A stretch of DNA of 64,000 nucleotides, taken from positions 55,080,481 through 55,144,480 of the forward strand of contig CM060307.1 of NCBI GenBank assembly GCA_030674185.1. The letters are read 5' to 3'. The notes beneath the pieces are model-generated. The model was not told where the DNA came from and did no database searches. It saw only the letters and a list, made by a program, of their open reading frames with translations. The position numbers and the translations under genes are program-made. Within the stretch, counting starts at the first letter, position 1. Every line of letters begins with the position of its first letter. The stretch is from Monoplex corrugatus (lineage: Eukaryota > Mollusca > Gastropoda > Littorinimorpha > Ranellidae). Shown piece after piece: positions 1 to 21,340 of this stretch.

Positions 1-1384
1 AACATGTATATTTGATATTCTGCATGTGTTTAGGCTCAATGTGGGTTGGTCATGGGCAGATCTGTGCATACTGGCATGGGAGATCAGAAAAATCTCTGCC
101 CTTTAGAAACCTGGCTGAGGTGTCATGAGAAATTGAATCCAGAACCATCAGATTGGAAGTCTGACATTTACCTACTTGACAACCCCACATACCATAATTT
201 TCCAGTTACGTTGAGACTTATCTGTATGCATGGTGTATGTGTTTTTTATCTGTGTGTTTACACATGAAAGACTTATATTTATCAGGTTGATGGCTATGTT
301 GATAGAGCCATGGATTCTAGATATGGAGTTTCAGTTTCAATTTCTCAAGATGACGTCTCCACACTTGGAATGAATTCCATATGCGCTAACATCACAGGTG
401 CCATGTGATGGAGAAGATCCAGAATGATCGGGCACAAGCCTTAAGCCTGCACATAAACCCATGAGCTGGCCATGTCCTGAGGTCCTACCTACATATTTCC
501 ATATGTATCCAATTATATTTATACTGCATCAGTGTATCCATGGACACAGCAAATCCCACTTTTTTTACTCATGTGAAGAGCAGTGAGCATACTTGGTGAA
601 ATTTGTGTAGGAAGAGTTTTTCTGATGACAAAGATCTAGTCAAGCAGGATGTACAGTTTCAGAAATCTGCCTATTCTTGACTTTTCTTAAACTTATGCTT
701 GATTTACTGTATTCACTGTAGTAATCTGTCTATAAACAGTGGTAAATTAATAGCAATATACTTTTAGTTTCTGGACAACAGAGGCCCTGTCACAAGACAA
801 GATTTACAGTGTGAAATTTGCTGTTCACATCAAGCAGTCATGTCATCATGGTACTGCACCACTGTCTGTGTATTTCTGTTTCTACCTCCATGTCTTGTAA
901 ACTGTGAAAAGTGGACTTTTCTACAACTTTGCAAAATGCAACACTTTTCTTTCCAGGGGTTCTTTTACGTACATACGCCAAGTGCATGATGCACATGTGT
1001 TGAACCTTGGTTTCTTATCTCATTTGAAAGACAATCACCCAGACAACCATTCAAAGTTTAGTAGGGGGAATTAGGTATCCAATCCAGGAATCAAACTTGG
1101 GACTCCATATAGTTGTATTCCACAGGGTGCTTTAGCCAATAGGCTTGAAAATCAGATAAAATGAGGGTTTACCATAAAATGAGTTTGTACAGTTCAATGG
1201 GTTTTTGGTGACCATAATGACTATCTTTGACCAGGACTCTATTTATAATTACTATAAGCAGAATTTGCCATGAGTGATTTTGTTGTAAGAATGCTTAATT
1301 GTACATAATTTAATATGTAATCATTAATGATCACTCACACACATACACATGCACACACTCATGCACATACACACTCATGCATAT

Positions 1385-1385
<1 letters not shown>
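1..1385. other. Gene-free stretch with one SINE-like copy
   Basis: No coding sequence with recognisable similarity. A dispersed repeat lies at 327-480 (listed separately); otherwise ordinary AT-rich DNA. Confidence 0.6.
327..480 (+). repeat. Dispersed SINE-like repeat, family S2, copy 1
   Basis: Begins TTTCAGTTTCAATTTCTCAA, then GATGACGTCTCC, and ends CATAAACCCATGAGCTGGCC. A closely matching copy is at 23100-23240 and a truncated one at 27973-28023. I recall similar sequences in caenogastropod genomes (not checked). Confidence 0.7.

Positions 1386-1460
<75 letters not shown>
1386..1460. repeat. (CA)n microsatellite
   Basis: Uninterrupted CA repeat of about 37 units; apparent proteins here are repeat translations. 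Confidence 0.98.
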
Positions 1461-1462
<2 letters not shown>

Positions 1463-1650
1463 CTAACAGACAAGTACCAAACAATAATGAATGAATTTTC
1501 ACTGCAAATGGAAAAAGCACAAAATTTATTGTCAAATCAAAAGAAAATTCAAAAGCCTCACAAAACAAGGCAATGCAAATACCATACATAAATGCTTTAA
1601 TAGTCTTAAAATAATAAAGTGCAATACTGGTGGAATTTTATAACCCAAAC

Positions 1651-1841
1651 AATCAAAATGTATGTAATCAAGTTCTTTTCATTTGTAAGCAAAACTTCAG
1701 GCTGAAAATGTAATCATCAACAACATAACAATTAAAATATTGGATAATCAAAATGTATGTAATAAGTTCTTTTCGTTTGTAAGCAAACCTTCAGGCTAAA
1801 AATGTAATCATCAACAACATAACAATTAAAATATTGTGAAA
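1651..1841. repeat. Tandem duplication, unit about 95 bp, 2 copies
   Basis: AATCAAAATGTATGTAAT to TAACAATTAAAATATTG occurs twice in direct succession with a handful of differences. Confidence 0.9.
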
Positions 1842-2155
1842 AAAAATGCTTTCACACTGTATATACAAATTAATACTGAAAGTGTTTCAAAATTGCACAA
1901 CAAAAATGCATGTGGCTGGTATTTTGTAACATTTCATAAACAAACAAGTGGTAAAGAATATAACCATCAACAATTTTTTTTTTGAAAAGTGCAAAACCAC
2001 ACTGTGCCAACAATAGGGCAAAACTGGAGATTAAGAGCTTATATTTTCAGCCTTTTTGTAACATTAATTAATTAATTTCTAAAACAGATTGATAACATAT
2101 TCATTGTCTGTCTCCATTAAAGTGAACACTTCGTTCTCAGTTTAAAATAAGATTT

Positions 2156-2280
2156 TATCAGTTTTATTCATCAATTTCCCTTGGTTAATTCCTCTTTCAT
2201 ATTCTGCTGATTTTTTTTTTCATCAGTTTTATTCACCACTTTCCTCTGATCAATTCCTCTTTCACATTTGTTGACTTATC
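2156..2280. repeat. Diverged tandem duplication, unit about 65 bp
   Basis: ATCAGTTTTATTCA followed by AATTCCTCTTTCA appears twice, separated by a T-run. Confidence 0.7.
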
Positions 2281-2467
2281 AGCCTCCCTCTGATTTCAAT
2301 TATTATGGAGTCTGGATTTTTAGTCTGATATTCGTTGAAAGGCGATTGATCAAACTAGGACAATTCTATCTAAGCTCTACCCAATTCTTCCAGCAGTTAT
2401 CTGGAAGACTCCTCGAGCTTGTGCAAAAATGGTATTTGCTGGCAAGTTCTTGAAATAGGAGAACAGC

Positions 2468-2672
2468 TATAATGACATAACTCTTGACTTATGGCAACAG
2501 CTGAACTAATATGACACAACTCTGTTGTCTTATAGTAACTTTTACTCTATAATGGCACAACTCTTTGACTTATGGCAACATTTGCATTATAGTGACACAA
2601 CTCTGTTGACAAATGGTAATTTTTGCACGACAATGACACAGCTCTGTTGACTAATGACAACTTTTGCACAGA
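2468..2672. repeat. Degenerate tandem repeat, unit about 45-50 bp, 4-5 copies
   Basis: Recurring core ATGACACAACTCTGTTGACT, then TATGGCAACTTTTGCA, with point differences and small indels. Confidence 0.8.
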
Positions 2673-2680
2673 ACGTGATG

Positions 2681-3391
2681 GTTAATACCATACAATCAAC
2701 AGAACTACTGATGGCTGTTCTATAGTGGGCCATTGATAACAAACAACAGAGGAAGCTGAACTAAGTGGTCACTTCAAATTCCCTTCAGTTAGTCTAATGC
2801 AAAAGTGAAGTCTAGAGCTAGGCATTGTAGTCAACCACAATGAAGGTTGTAATCAATCACAATGAAGATCGTAGTCAATCACGATGATGAAATAATCTAT
2901 TCATGGTATAAAAAAGATGGTCAAAATTGGTGTAAAGAATAAAAGACCCCTGAACTCCTGTTCTGCCCAAACAGAAATACTGATAACCTGTATGTATATG
3001 GATGTGCAGAGGAACAAACTCTGTGAACTAAAACAACTGCAAACTTCAAACATAATTCATGACTTCACATAAGTAGAACAAACAAGTTTATCCATACAAC
3101 ATGAAAACAATGTTGAAAGCTAAAATCAGCATGTCAATGAATGAAAACCTAGAGTTCTTAGGACTATTAACCATTAAATTCTAAAGTTGTAGATCTTATA
3201 TTAATAGACTAGATTTTCTTTAAGTGTATTCTATGACAGTAAGCCTTCATTTTTAGCAAAAATACAAATTTACGTATATTACATTAATGATATTATGCTT
3301 ACAAAAATTAATCTCAATTTTCAGATAACAAAACAGTTTCATTAAGGCACATAGGCATGCAAGCATACATACACACATATGTATGCATGCA

Positions 3392-3392
<1 letters not shown>
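2681..3392. other. Gene-free stretch, nothing recognised
   Basis: No ORF with similarity, no repeat seen within the window beyond simple AT-richness. Confidence 0.5.

Positions 3393-3456
<64 letters not shown>
3393..3456. repeat. (CA)n microsatellite
   Basis: About 32 CA units. Confidence 0.98.
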
Positions 3457-3457
<1 letters not shown>

Positions 3458-3654
3458 CACATATACACACACTTATTATTCCACACATCTGTCCTGAGTT
3501 TGATGAGCACAAACCTGAGATCTGACCTTCCCCAAATACTAACCAATACAGCAGTGTGTTGTGGCAAGACATTGTTCTTATCTTAATGGCACTCAAAGAG
3601 AGATCATCGAAATGAAGACAGAGAATGATTACAAACGGAAGCAACACTTTCCAC

Positions 3655-3726
3655 CTTTACTCTCTCACCCCATCCATCAACTTCTTGCAGGAAGCTGGTG
3701 AATAGGTGAGGGAATGAATGAGTTAA
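3655..3726. mobile_element. Degraded fragment of the piggyBac-like MITE family
   Basis: Contains CTTGCAGGAAGCTGGTG, AGGTGAGGGA and GAGTTAAC matching the inner hairpin and right side of the TTAA-flanked family copies; left end not preserved. Confidence 0.5.
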
Positions 3727-4058
3727 CATTAGTGGTCACTTCTGCTTGTTAAAAAAAATTGAGTACCATAAAAGAAGGTCACCTTTCTCATATCATTTTT
3801 GAGCAAAAGAGGACATGAGGATTAGTCACAACTTCCCATCTTTCAATGCTTAACATTTACTATACCCCAGTAACGAAATTTTCACTACTTTTCAAGATGA
3901 GATGAGAACGTTTGTACATCATAATGCCAACAGTATTCCAAGTGTGACCACATTTTGTCTGTTTCTGTCATATTGTCGCCATAATAATTACCCAATCTGT
4001 TTTTGACTGACAGAAACAGACAAGCAAGTAAAGGCTGACCTCTGCAGGAAGAAGGAGG

Positions 4059-13488
<9,430 letters not shown>

Positions 13489-13820
13489 TGTGATCACACT
13501 TAGATGAATACAGAAAATGAAGTAGGCTAGTAACGTTCTCGTAAAAACCGTGGGCACTGCGTCAAGGATTCAGTTTCTATGCACAACTTTAATGTAGTTA
13601 GGACGTCACTTCCGTTAGATTGTAAGAGCGATAACTCTGTACAACCACTGTGCACTGGAGCTTCTGAGGACATAACACTTAACAGCCGAATGACTGCAAC
13701 ACGCAGCAGTTTTTATACTTGAGTTTGAATAGGGCATTTGCTACTGTACGCATATGCAACCGCAGATATTTCAAACAGTCTGATAATAACCTGTGGACGC
13801 ATAGTATCAAATGTCGACGT
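13489..13820. promoter_or_regulatory. Divergent promoter interval between CFAP210 and the PHOSPHO gene
   Basis: The two genes point away from each other. Seen: GACGTCAC (CRE-like) at 13602-13609 overlapping ACTTCCG (ETS/GABP-like) at 13608-13614, and an imperfect RFX X-box-like GTACGCATATGCAAC at 13746-13760. CRE and ETS elements are typical of bidirectional promoters, and RFX sites of ciliary genes. A strong donor GAC/GTGAGT at 13819 could end the leader exon of the PHOSPHO transcript. Transcription starts cannot be placed from sequence alone. Confidence 0.55.
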
Positions 13821-15104
13821 GAGTTACTGCAAAAAATATAGGCCTATCTGAATTCATCTGTGCGTTTTCATGATTTACGGATTAGGCCATCTTAGTTTCA
13901 AATTTATAAATTATATTATCATAATTATGTATACTATAGTCTTTAGACTTGATATATTTCTCCCTCCCTTTCTATTGCTCGGCCTTAATGCTTCTTATAC
14001 TTTCCCGTTTTCCATTGTTTCTATGTTTGTCTCTGCCCCATATCATCATATGATCATAGGCATATATATGTGATATGATATGCCTGGTGTCTGGTACTTG
14101 TGTGTGTGGGGTTGTGTGCGCGCGCTTGTTTATTTTCTTTGGTTAATGGATAATTTTACAAATTAATATATTGCATTAATAGTTTTTAATGCTTGTATTT
14201 ATCTAGGCAGTAGCAAGGACTGGCTGTAGGATAGGTCCAGTATGACCTCATACTACTATCCTTGAGGAATAAAGTGTTTTGAAGTTGGTTTATCATGATC
14301 AGCTGCATTTAACTTTCTTAGCTTTGTTTTTCATCTTTTGATTTTGATATGTCTTGTATGTATCAAAAACCATGAATGGCATAAATGCATAGGAAATGGG
14401 TGCTGCACTTGGTGTAGTAGCAGGTCAAGGTACTGATGCATGTGTGAAAGCTGTCAACTGATGGTGCTGTAACTCACAGAAATCTGCCTCCTTTGAAGGA
14501 TTTACAGATAGTTCCAATCTACTCTTCTTTTTATGGAAAAATGAATGTATTTTTTCATTAAGGCAGTTAGGTATGTGAACAAACATTTTGGTAATGAAGT
14601 TTTTTGTCATACTATTGGCAGATGTAGTTGTGACAGAAAGAATTTACCCAGAATGTGGAAAATCAAATCAAAACACAAAACAAGACAAAAACTTGAGTCT
14701 TGGTAGTTAACAAATGATGTTTTTAAATACAAGTACTCTTGAAGTCAGCACCCATTTGCTTCACAGAGAACTAGAAAGATGAAAACCACATTAAAAAGAG
14801 CTCACACTGTAGTTTCAGTATCTCAAAATTGTGTGTCTGCACTTGAAACAAATTTGATTATGCAGTGATGCCACAGATACCATATGATGGATAAGATCCA
14901 AAATGATTATGGCATAAGCCTGCAAGGTCTTGGGAACACACTGTAAAAGCAGTATGAGCCTGAGTTTTCTTCAAGGTTGCAACCTTGTCGTGACTAACAA
15001 GATTTCTCTTTCTGTCTTTCTCTCATGACCCACTCTTTTAATTTCATTATTATTTCATATGTATTTTTACACATGATGTTTGGATTTACAGGCAGATAGC
15101 AAAG
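13821..15104 (+). other. Probable 5' leader intron and UTR of the PHOSPHO gene
   Basis: No coding sequence seen. An acceptor (pyrimidine-rich tract ending TTTACAG at 15090) lies 14 nt before the start codon, implying a non-coding first exon upstream, most simply ending at the GTGAGT donor at 13819. The stretch holds a SINE-like fragment near 14200-14285 (tail with GGAATAAAGTG) and another near 14870-14950. Otherwise unremarkable AT-rich DNA. Confidence 0.5.
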
Positions 15105-15860
15105 ATGCAGCACCCAAACCAGACCCTGTTAGTGTTTGACTTTGACCATACCCTCATTGATGACAATGTAGACGTCTCAGTTGGCAAACTGTCTCCTGGA
15201 GGTGACTTACCTGATCATGTACGATCCCTTCACAATGATGATGGATGGATAGAGTATATGGGGGCCGTGTTTCGCCACCTCCATGAACATGGTGTGTCAG
15301 CAGGGGATTTTCAAAAACATGTGGAACAGTTACCTCTAACTCCAGGCATGCAAGAGTTGTTTGATCATATACGAGCCAAAGATCACTATGACACCATTAT
15401 AATCTCTGATGCCAATTCTGTCTTTATAAATTCCCTGCTGAAACACAACAGTCTGGACTGTGTGATTTCTCATGTTTTCACAAACCCTGCTAAGTATAAT
15501 TCAGATGGGTGTTTGATGATCGAAAATTACCACAACCAAGACTGGTGTTCTCTAAGCACGGCAAACTTGTGCAAAGGCCACATACTGCAGGACTACATTA
15601 GGCAACGCAGTCAAGAGGGGGTGTCCTACTCGCATGTTGTTTATGTGGGGGATGGCACCAATGATCTGTGCCCAGGGCTGACACTGAGAGCGGAAGACTA
15701 CTTGATGCCCAGGAAAGGGTTCTCTTTGTGGAAGAAGTTGGAGAAAATGAGGTTGAAGCAAAGTGGTTCTGCACAAAAAGTAACAGCAACTGTGATTGGA
15801 TGGGACTCAGCTCTTGAAATTCAAACACTGCTGGAAAACATTGCTGCTGAAAAAAATTAA
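15105..15860 (+). CDS. PHOSPHO2: HAD-family phosphatase, PHOSPHO1/PHOSPHO2 type
   Basis: 251-aa intron-free coding region. Family activity: Mg-dependent hydrolysis of small phosphomonoesters (PHOSPHO1: phosphocholine/phosphoethanolamine; PHOSPHO2: pyridoxal 5'-phosphate), cytosolic. Seen: HAD motif I DFDHT with the predicted nucleophile Asp12 and general acid/base Asp14; motif II SDANS at 101-105; FTNPAKYNSDG at 125-135 and NLCKG at 154-158 (Lys157, probable motif III area); motif IV GDGTND at 182-187; family block MPRKGFSLWKKLEKM at 201-215. No signal peptide or membrane segment. Length fits the family (I recall 241 and 267 aa in human). The start follows the acceptor at 15090 and is the first ATG. 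Assignment to PHOSPHO2 rather than PHOSPHO1 rests mainly on the neighbouring CFAP210 gene; substrate is not readable from sequence. Confidence 0.92.
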   Translation: MQHPNQTLLVFDFDHTLIDDNVDVSVGKLSPGGDLPDHVRSLHNDDGWIEYMGAVFRHLHEHGVSAGDFQKHVEQLPLTPGMQELFDHIRAKDHYDTIIISDANSVFINSLLKHNSLDCVISHVFTNPAKYNSDGCLMIENYHNQDWCSLSTANLCKGHILQDYIRQRSQEGVSYSHVVYVGDGTNDLCPGLTLRAEDYLMPRKGFSLWKKLEKMRLKQSGSAQKVTATVIGWDSALEIQTLLENIAAEKN

Positions 15861-16179
15861 AATTGACTTTTTCCCCCTCTTTTCTGTCTTGTTTTGAATT
15901 GTGTAATCTGGTCTATTCTTCCATTATGAAAAAAGGATTCAAACTCATTTAGGACAATATTGAATGTATATTATATATCTGTTACATTAACAAAAATTTT
16001 ATTTGCTTATAAGTCTGGTTGTGCATGGCCCAGTTTAGGGTCGGAGTTGTCAGGGAAGTCATGATTTATTTGTTACATATATGGACAGAATATCTGCTTT
16101 TAATCAGTGTTTTATTCATTAAAAAAATCCATGACTTTTATTGTTTAAACTAATTAAAGCTTGGCCCATTTTCAAAGCC

Positions 16180-17148
16180 ACATGGTTTAGTGATGCCAGA
16201 AATTTGAAATAGTTTTGCTATAGTATGGTATGACTTGACCATATTATTAGTCTTTCGTTTTTGGCTTTCTATTATATAATCACATACTTGAGCCAGTAAC
16301 TTGAAATTTCTGTTTATGTGTAACATTTGAGTAAACATATAAATTCTGAACTACTTCAGTATTGCCATGAAGTTTTGGGTAACAAAACAACAAAAACAAG
16401 AACACAATAGTAACAACAAAACAAAACAACAACAGCAGCAATGTAAGCATCATAAAGAAAGAAACAAACAAACCCTAGCAAAACACAAGATTAAGACGTT
16501 TTCCCCACTACCTGTTGAAAACTACAATTATTATTTATCTTGCTGCTATATGGAATTAGACTTGCTTCAATTGACATGCATGTTACAAAGCCAAATTTCA
16601 TATACATATCATGTAGCATTTAAATGAAGCCAAAGTTTGTATTATGTAAGATTTCTTGTTTTTTAATTCTTTTTTTAATTTTTTATTTCTTATCACTTAT
16701 TGGAATCGCTTTTTCTGAACAAAACGCATTACTGCAGTTGAGTATGATCAATTTCCTGATGTAGGATAGACAGGGGGGATGGGAAATATAATTTAGAAGA
16801 TAATATAATTTGTTTATAGACCAGAAAGAGGAGCTGTCATCAGGTGGCAATTGATTTCACACCCAGCAAACTTCAGAATAGTCTACACCAATGCTGCATA
16901 AAAAGTGGTTGACAGTGTGATAACTAGACAGCTGGTATTTCAAAATGTGATAAAAGAACTGTAAAAACTAGAGAGCTGTTTTGACAAAATGTGATAAAAG
17001 AACTTTTACAAGGCAAACAGAGCCCATTATAGAAATATATTTGTGTGAATATTTAGAAATGTGCCTATTTATTTGCTTATAAATGTGTGTCATGTATATA
17101 TTGTATAGAACAAATTTGTTGCTTCTAACAGGAGGTACAGCAGAGAGT
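16180..17148. other. PHOSPHO 3' flank, nothing further recognised
   Basis: AT-rich, with an A/C-rich simple stretch at 16380-16480 and a short duplicated motif (AAATGTGATAAAAGAACT) at about 16940-17005. Possibly 3' UTR. Confidence 0.4.
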
Positions 17149-17154
17149 AATAAA
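17149..17154 (+). terminator. Candidate polyadenylation signal of the PHOSPHO gene
   Basis: AATAAA followed by a T/G-rich stretch, about 1.3 kb after the stop codon. Nearer ATTAAA hexamers occur around 16118 and 16150, so the true 3' end is uncertain. Confidence 0.3.
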
Positions 17155-17469
17155 GTTTTATGTTGACACTATCCCAGGTGATACACATGAAAAGGATAAC
17201 AATCTTGAGAATTTAGGGAGGGAGAGGACGTATTTCAAGGAATACTACCTTGATGCTACTGGAATAAAACATTAAGGCTGGCAAAGCCAGTTGGCAGAGT
17301 TCATTTTTCATTATAACTCACAGCCTTTTCCATGGTAACCTAGTGCATACATTTCTTGAGTAATGGACATTTTCCTTCTGGAGTAAAGGTGTGTATGCTT
17401 TGTATTCTTAATTATCTTCATTAGTCATCCTACTGTGGCAGTGTCCAGGAAGTGTAATGATAAAGTTTA

Positions 17470-17870
17470 ATTGTGCATAGAAGAAACAACTTGGACAGGA
17501 CTGTGGTGATTTGGCTTACATGAATCTCTTTCAACCTTGTGGGGCATATGGCCTTTACACTCGTCCTCCATCATTTTGCTGTCTCTGGTCAGTTGTTTGG
17601 TTGCCTCCCAAGTGGAGTTTTGAACCCTAAATTCTTCCAGAAATGTGCAGTTCCAGAGTCCATGTTTGTTTTGGGCTTCCCTTTCCATCTCTCTTTTGGG
17701 GATTCAGTGCAGGGCTTGCTGTGGCATGCAGGAATCCTTCTTGCACAGGATGTGTCTGATTCATTACCATTTTCTCTTCCCAGTCCCCCCGGGGCCCCTG
17801 ATTTAGATCTTCATAGGTTGTTGGTTGATTTTTGGCCACATGATTTTGTTTAGTACTGCATTCAGCCATG
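17470..17870 (-). mobile_element. Decayed LINE 3' end
   Basis: On the minus strand NPQKRDGKGSPKQTW resembles the common LINE C-terminal block NPQGKRKRGRPKxTWRR, followed in other frames by WRTSVKAICPTRLKE-like text. Several stops. Weak but the order is right. Confidence 0.45.
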
Positions 17871-18003
17871 AATTTTTATTCTTACTCACAAATTGGTTGC
17901 CATCCCAGATTTAAAATATTCCAGGGACATTGTCATTATGAAATGAGATAGTAGCAGCTAAGTCTTTGAAATACCTCTGCACCCTGTGTTCAGAACATTG
18001 TAT

Positions 18004-18140
18004 ATTGGGCACTTTTGTTTAAATGGCAATTCAGATGATTGTTGTTTTATTGGGTACTTTTGTTTATGGCTGTTCGGATGATTTTGTTTTATTGTGCACT
18101 TTATGTTTATGGAAGTTCAAATGATTTTGTTGTTTCATTT
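18004..18140. repeat. Degenerate tandem repeat, unit about 45-48 bp, 3 copies
   Basis: CACTTTTGTTTA..GGC..TTCAGATGATT..TTGTTTTATTG recurs three times with drift. Confidence 0.75.
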
Positions 18141-18477
18141 AATTTATGCAAATACTAAAAATGAGAATTCATTTCTAGTCAGGGAGATTATTGATTTTTT
18201 GATTTTTTTATGAATATCCAGCTGCTTTAAATTTTCTTCAAACATGTCACTTGTCTTTTCAATCTAGTAATCGCAACTTTATGCATTGTTTGTGCATCTT
18301 AACAAGTGTCTGTGTGTTACTGGTTGTACGGTGTATATGTGTGGACCATTCATCCAGGTCTTCTTTTGACTGCAAGTTGCTTTAAATTGAGGTAATTGTT
18401 TATTATGTGCTTGTTGAGCCAGCTGGTGAGGTTGCAGTTTGCTCCCTTTTTAACACCCATGCACACATATACCCTCA

Positions 18478-18517
18478 CACACATGCGCGCACACACGCAC
18501 ACACACCACACACACAC

Positions 18518-18598
<81 letters not shown>
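18478..18598. repeat. (CA)n microsatellite with CG and TA variants
   Basis: Starts with ACGCG variants and becomes a pure CA run. Confidence 0.97.
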
Positions 18599-18599
<1 letters not shown>

Positions 18600-18736
18600 A
18601 CTCATACACGCACAAAGACAGAAACTGATTTCCAGATCATTGCCCTGAAATGTGGCCATTCCCACACACTTACTCATACACGCACAAAGACACAAACTGA
18701 TTTCCAGATCATTGCCCTGAAATGTGGCCATTCCCA
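18594..18736. repeat. Tandem duplication, unit about 71 bp, 2 copies
   Basis: ACTTACTCATACACGCACAA to GAAATGTGGCCATTCCC occurs twice in a row, differing at about one base; each unit carries the tail of the adjacent CA array. Confidence 0.92.
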
Positions 18737-19287
18737 TTCATGTATAACATTTAGACATGATGGAAATTTGTTCCTGAGGCAATTGGTTCTTATTAATATG
18801 CATACGGCATTGTTAATGATATTGTATCTCATCTGCTTCATGTCAGTCTCATGTATGACATCTGTTGACTGTAGCCTATGTGGATCTGATGTTTTACACT
18901 GCTACAACCTTTATGTCTGGCATGATTTAGAGGAATGGGGATACTCAGATGTTGCTTATTGCTACATGTTTGTGGAAGGATCTGTTGTTTTTTGTCAATG
19001 TTGAGATGATTCCAGAGGATGGTTGTTCTTCATCATCATCATCATCATCTGCCATGCTGCATGACATTGGCAATCATGGCCCTCAACACGAATCTATCTT
19101 TTGTCACTGCAAGTATATATCTTACCCTTTCTGTTCTCATCCAATCTGCAAACTGTCTAATATTTTCTCCCTGGGTCTACCCGATGCTCTTTTTCCTCTA
19201 TCTTTCTTGTTGTGAATAGGTGCTCAAATTTCTTTTGCCCCATAAAATGTCCTATAGTAGTTCCTTGTCTTTTCGTTATCTTCTTCA

Positions 19288-19476
19288 TTAACCCTTTGAC
19301 TCCCGCATCCTATCTACAACTGGAAAAACTTAAGCTTTTGATTCCCTCACCCTATCCACCAGCTTCCTGCAGGAAGCTGGTATATAGCTGAGAGAATCAA
19401 AGAGTCAAGTTTTTGCTTTGCTAGAAGGTTGACAATGCCGGATGCTGGTGGACAGGGGCAGGAGTCAAAGGATTAA
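19288..19476. mobile_element. piggyBac-like MITE, copy c
   Basis: TTAACCCTTTGACTCC at the left, GGAGTCAAAGGATTAA at the right; internal perfect palindrome GCTTCCTGCAGGAAGC near 19362-19377. Confidence 0.8.
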
Positions 19477-19559
19477 TGTTCTTTTTGTGTTTGTTTCTTT
19501 CAAGACTGTCTCATTTATATCTTTGCTTCCATGGAACTCTTAACATTCTTCTTAGAAAC

Positions 19560-19920
19560 CACACTTCAGCTGCCTCATTCTCCTTCTGACTTTGCTTCTT
19601 GATTGTTCAGCTTCACATCTGTACAACAGTATTGGTTCTATATAACACTGAAGAACTCTTTTCCTGATGTTAAGTGATAGGCATATGTTGGTAAGAATGC
19701 TTTTCATTTTCTTGAATGCTGTTTTAGCTTGGCCAATTCTGCTGGATATTTCTAATGTGCATATGTCGTCTGGTGAGAGGACTGTTCCCAGATATTTGAA
19801 TTTATCAGTTTGTCTCAATGTTGTGCCATTTGCTGTCATATTACTTGAGGGGAATTCTTGTTTTTTACTGATTACCATGACTTTATTTTTGCTTTCTCTT
19901 TCTATTGCATTCACAAGATA
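19560..19920 (-). mobile_element. LINE reverse transcriptase fragment
   Basis: Minus strand: KVMVISKKQEFPSSNM, DKFKYLGTVLSPDDICTLEI, SSRIGQAKTAFKKMKSIL, LNIRKRVLQCYIEPILLYR. Standard order of the RT C-terminal region of RTE-like elements. Same family as 9761-10045 but extending further 3'. Confidence 0.85.
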
Positions 19921-20425
19921 GGATGGTTGTTATTGTGGAAAAAGAAAACTACAGATATTGGTATGCCGTAGGGAATGAGTAGAATCTGCTATTGCTTTAT
20001 GCATGCTTTTTGTTCATTTTTTTAAAAGTCTGTTACTTGTTACTGTTCAAAAGGTGTGCACAAGTCTCAATATGTCTTTCAAAGATATGAATGTTGTCAT
20101 GGGGGTACTCTCCTTCATTTATCTTGTGTGTGACCTCAGAGTAAAGAACAATTGTGGTTCATTGTTTGTTTGATTTGAGATGTGTTTGTGTGTGTATGTT
20201 AATACTGTTATTATGTATATATACAAGTATGTGTATGTGCACAACCATATGTATGTATCCTTTGATTGCTGTTTGATGTCTCAGGGTTGTTAAAATATGA
20301 CAGATGTAAGAGTTGGCTATTACTGTTTTGATTCGCATTAATATGATAATATTAATGATTTCAGGTTGATAACCATATCAGTTGAGTTAAAGCCTGTTTC
20401 ACAAACTGTTGAACTGATGATCTCC
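19921..20425. other. Gene-free stretch, nothing recognised
   Basis: AT-rich with short GT-rich patches; no similarity seen. Confidence 0.5.
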
Positions 20426-20426
20426 A

Positions 20427-20600
20427 GTTCATGGAATTCATGTGAATTATTATCTGACTCTTAGGATCAGTGGTAAGAAAGGCAAAGCACCAAGGAAAGT
20501 TGAAAGGGCTGCAGTTCATGGAATTCACGTGAATGATTATCTGACTTTTAGGATCAGTGGTAAGAAAGACAAAGCACCAAGGAAAGTTGAAAGGGCTGCA
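20427..20600. repeat. Tandem duplication, unit 87 bp, 2 copies
   Basis: GTTCATGGAATTCATGTGAA to GTTGAAAGGGCTGCA repeated directly with about five differences. Confidence 0.93.
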
Positions 20601-21261
20601 TACCGCAAAAGCTGCTGATCCAGGGTAGTGATTTCTCTGCCACCATCCTTATCATGACCTTACGATCATGAGACAACTGTTCTTTTTGTTAATTTAGAAA
20701 CTACGCTGGTAATGACTGTAACTTGGAATTGAATGAACATATTTATTTTTTGTCCAGATTTGTATATGATACTAATACTTTGTTCATGCAATGTAAGCAT
20801 TTTTCTCACTGTGCAATTTTCTTATGGAATGTTATTATCTTGAAATATCTTGTTTTTGAATGAGTAGAGTAGAGGATTGAATTTGATGATAATTTCTTAT
20901 TCTTTGCTGATTTTAGACAAAATTGTGGAAAAACTATTGATTTGTCACTACCCTCTACCAAGCATTAAATTTATTCTACCTCCATCTTTTATTGTCCAGA
21001 TAGAAAACCCCAATCAGATATTTCATATTATTATGGCTTAGGGCAGTTTAACTATGTGTTTTGATCACATTTTGATTACTGTGTGCTTCCATTTCAGCTT
21101 TGTGTAGTGTGTGTGAGTATATTAAAAGCATAATTATTAACATAGTTCAAGAACCTGTTAAAGTCCATCATTGAAAAAAAATGTATACCATAGTAGATAA
21201 ATTGAAGGGGTGGCAGGGATAAGACTGAGAGTTATGAGGATAATCAGGCTTAGACAGAAAG

Positions 21262-21263
<2 letters not shown>
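20601..21263. other. Gene-free stretch, nothing recognised
   Basis: No gene, RNA or repeat recognised. Confidence 0.5.

Positions 21264-21338
<75 letters not shown>
21264..21338. repeat. (TG)n microsatellite
   Basis: About 37 TG units. Confidence 0.98.

Positions 21339-21340
<2 letters not shown>

Noticed and set aside
17539..17853. 104-aa plus-strand frame as a new gene
   Set aside because: No family similarity; the opposite strand carries LINE-like text, which explains the region better.
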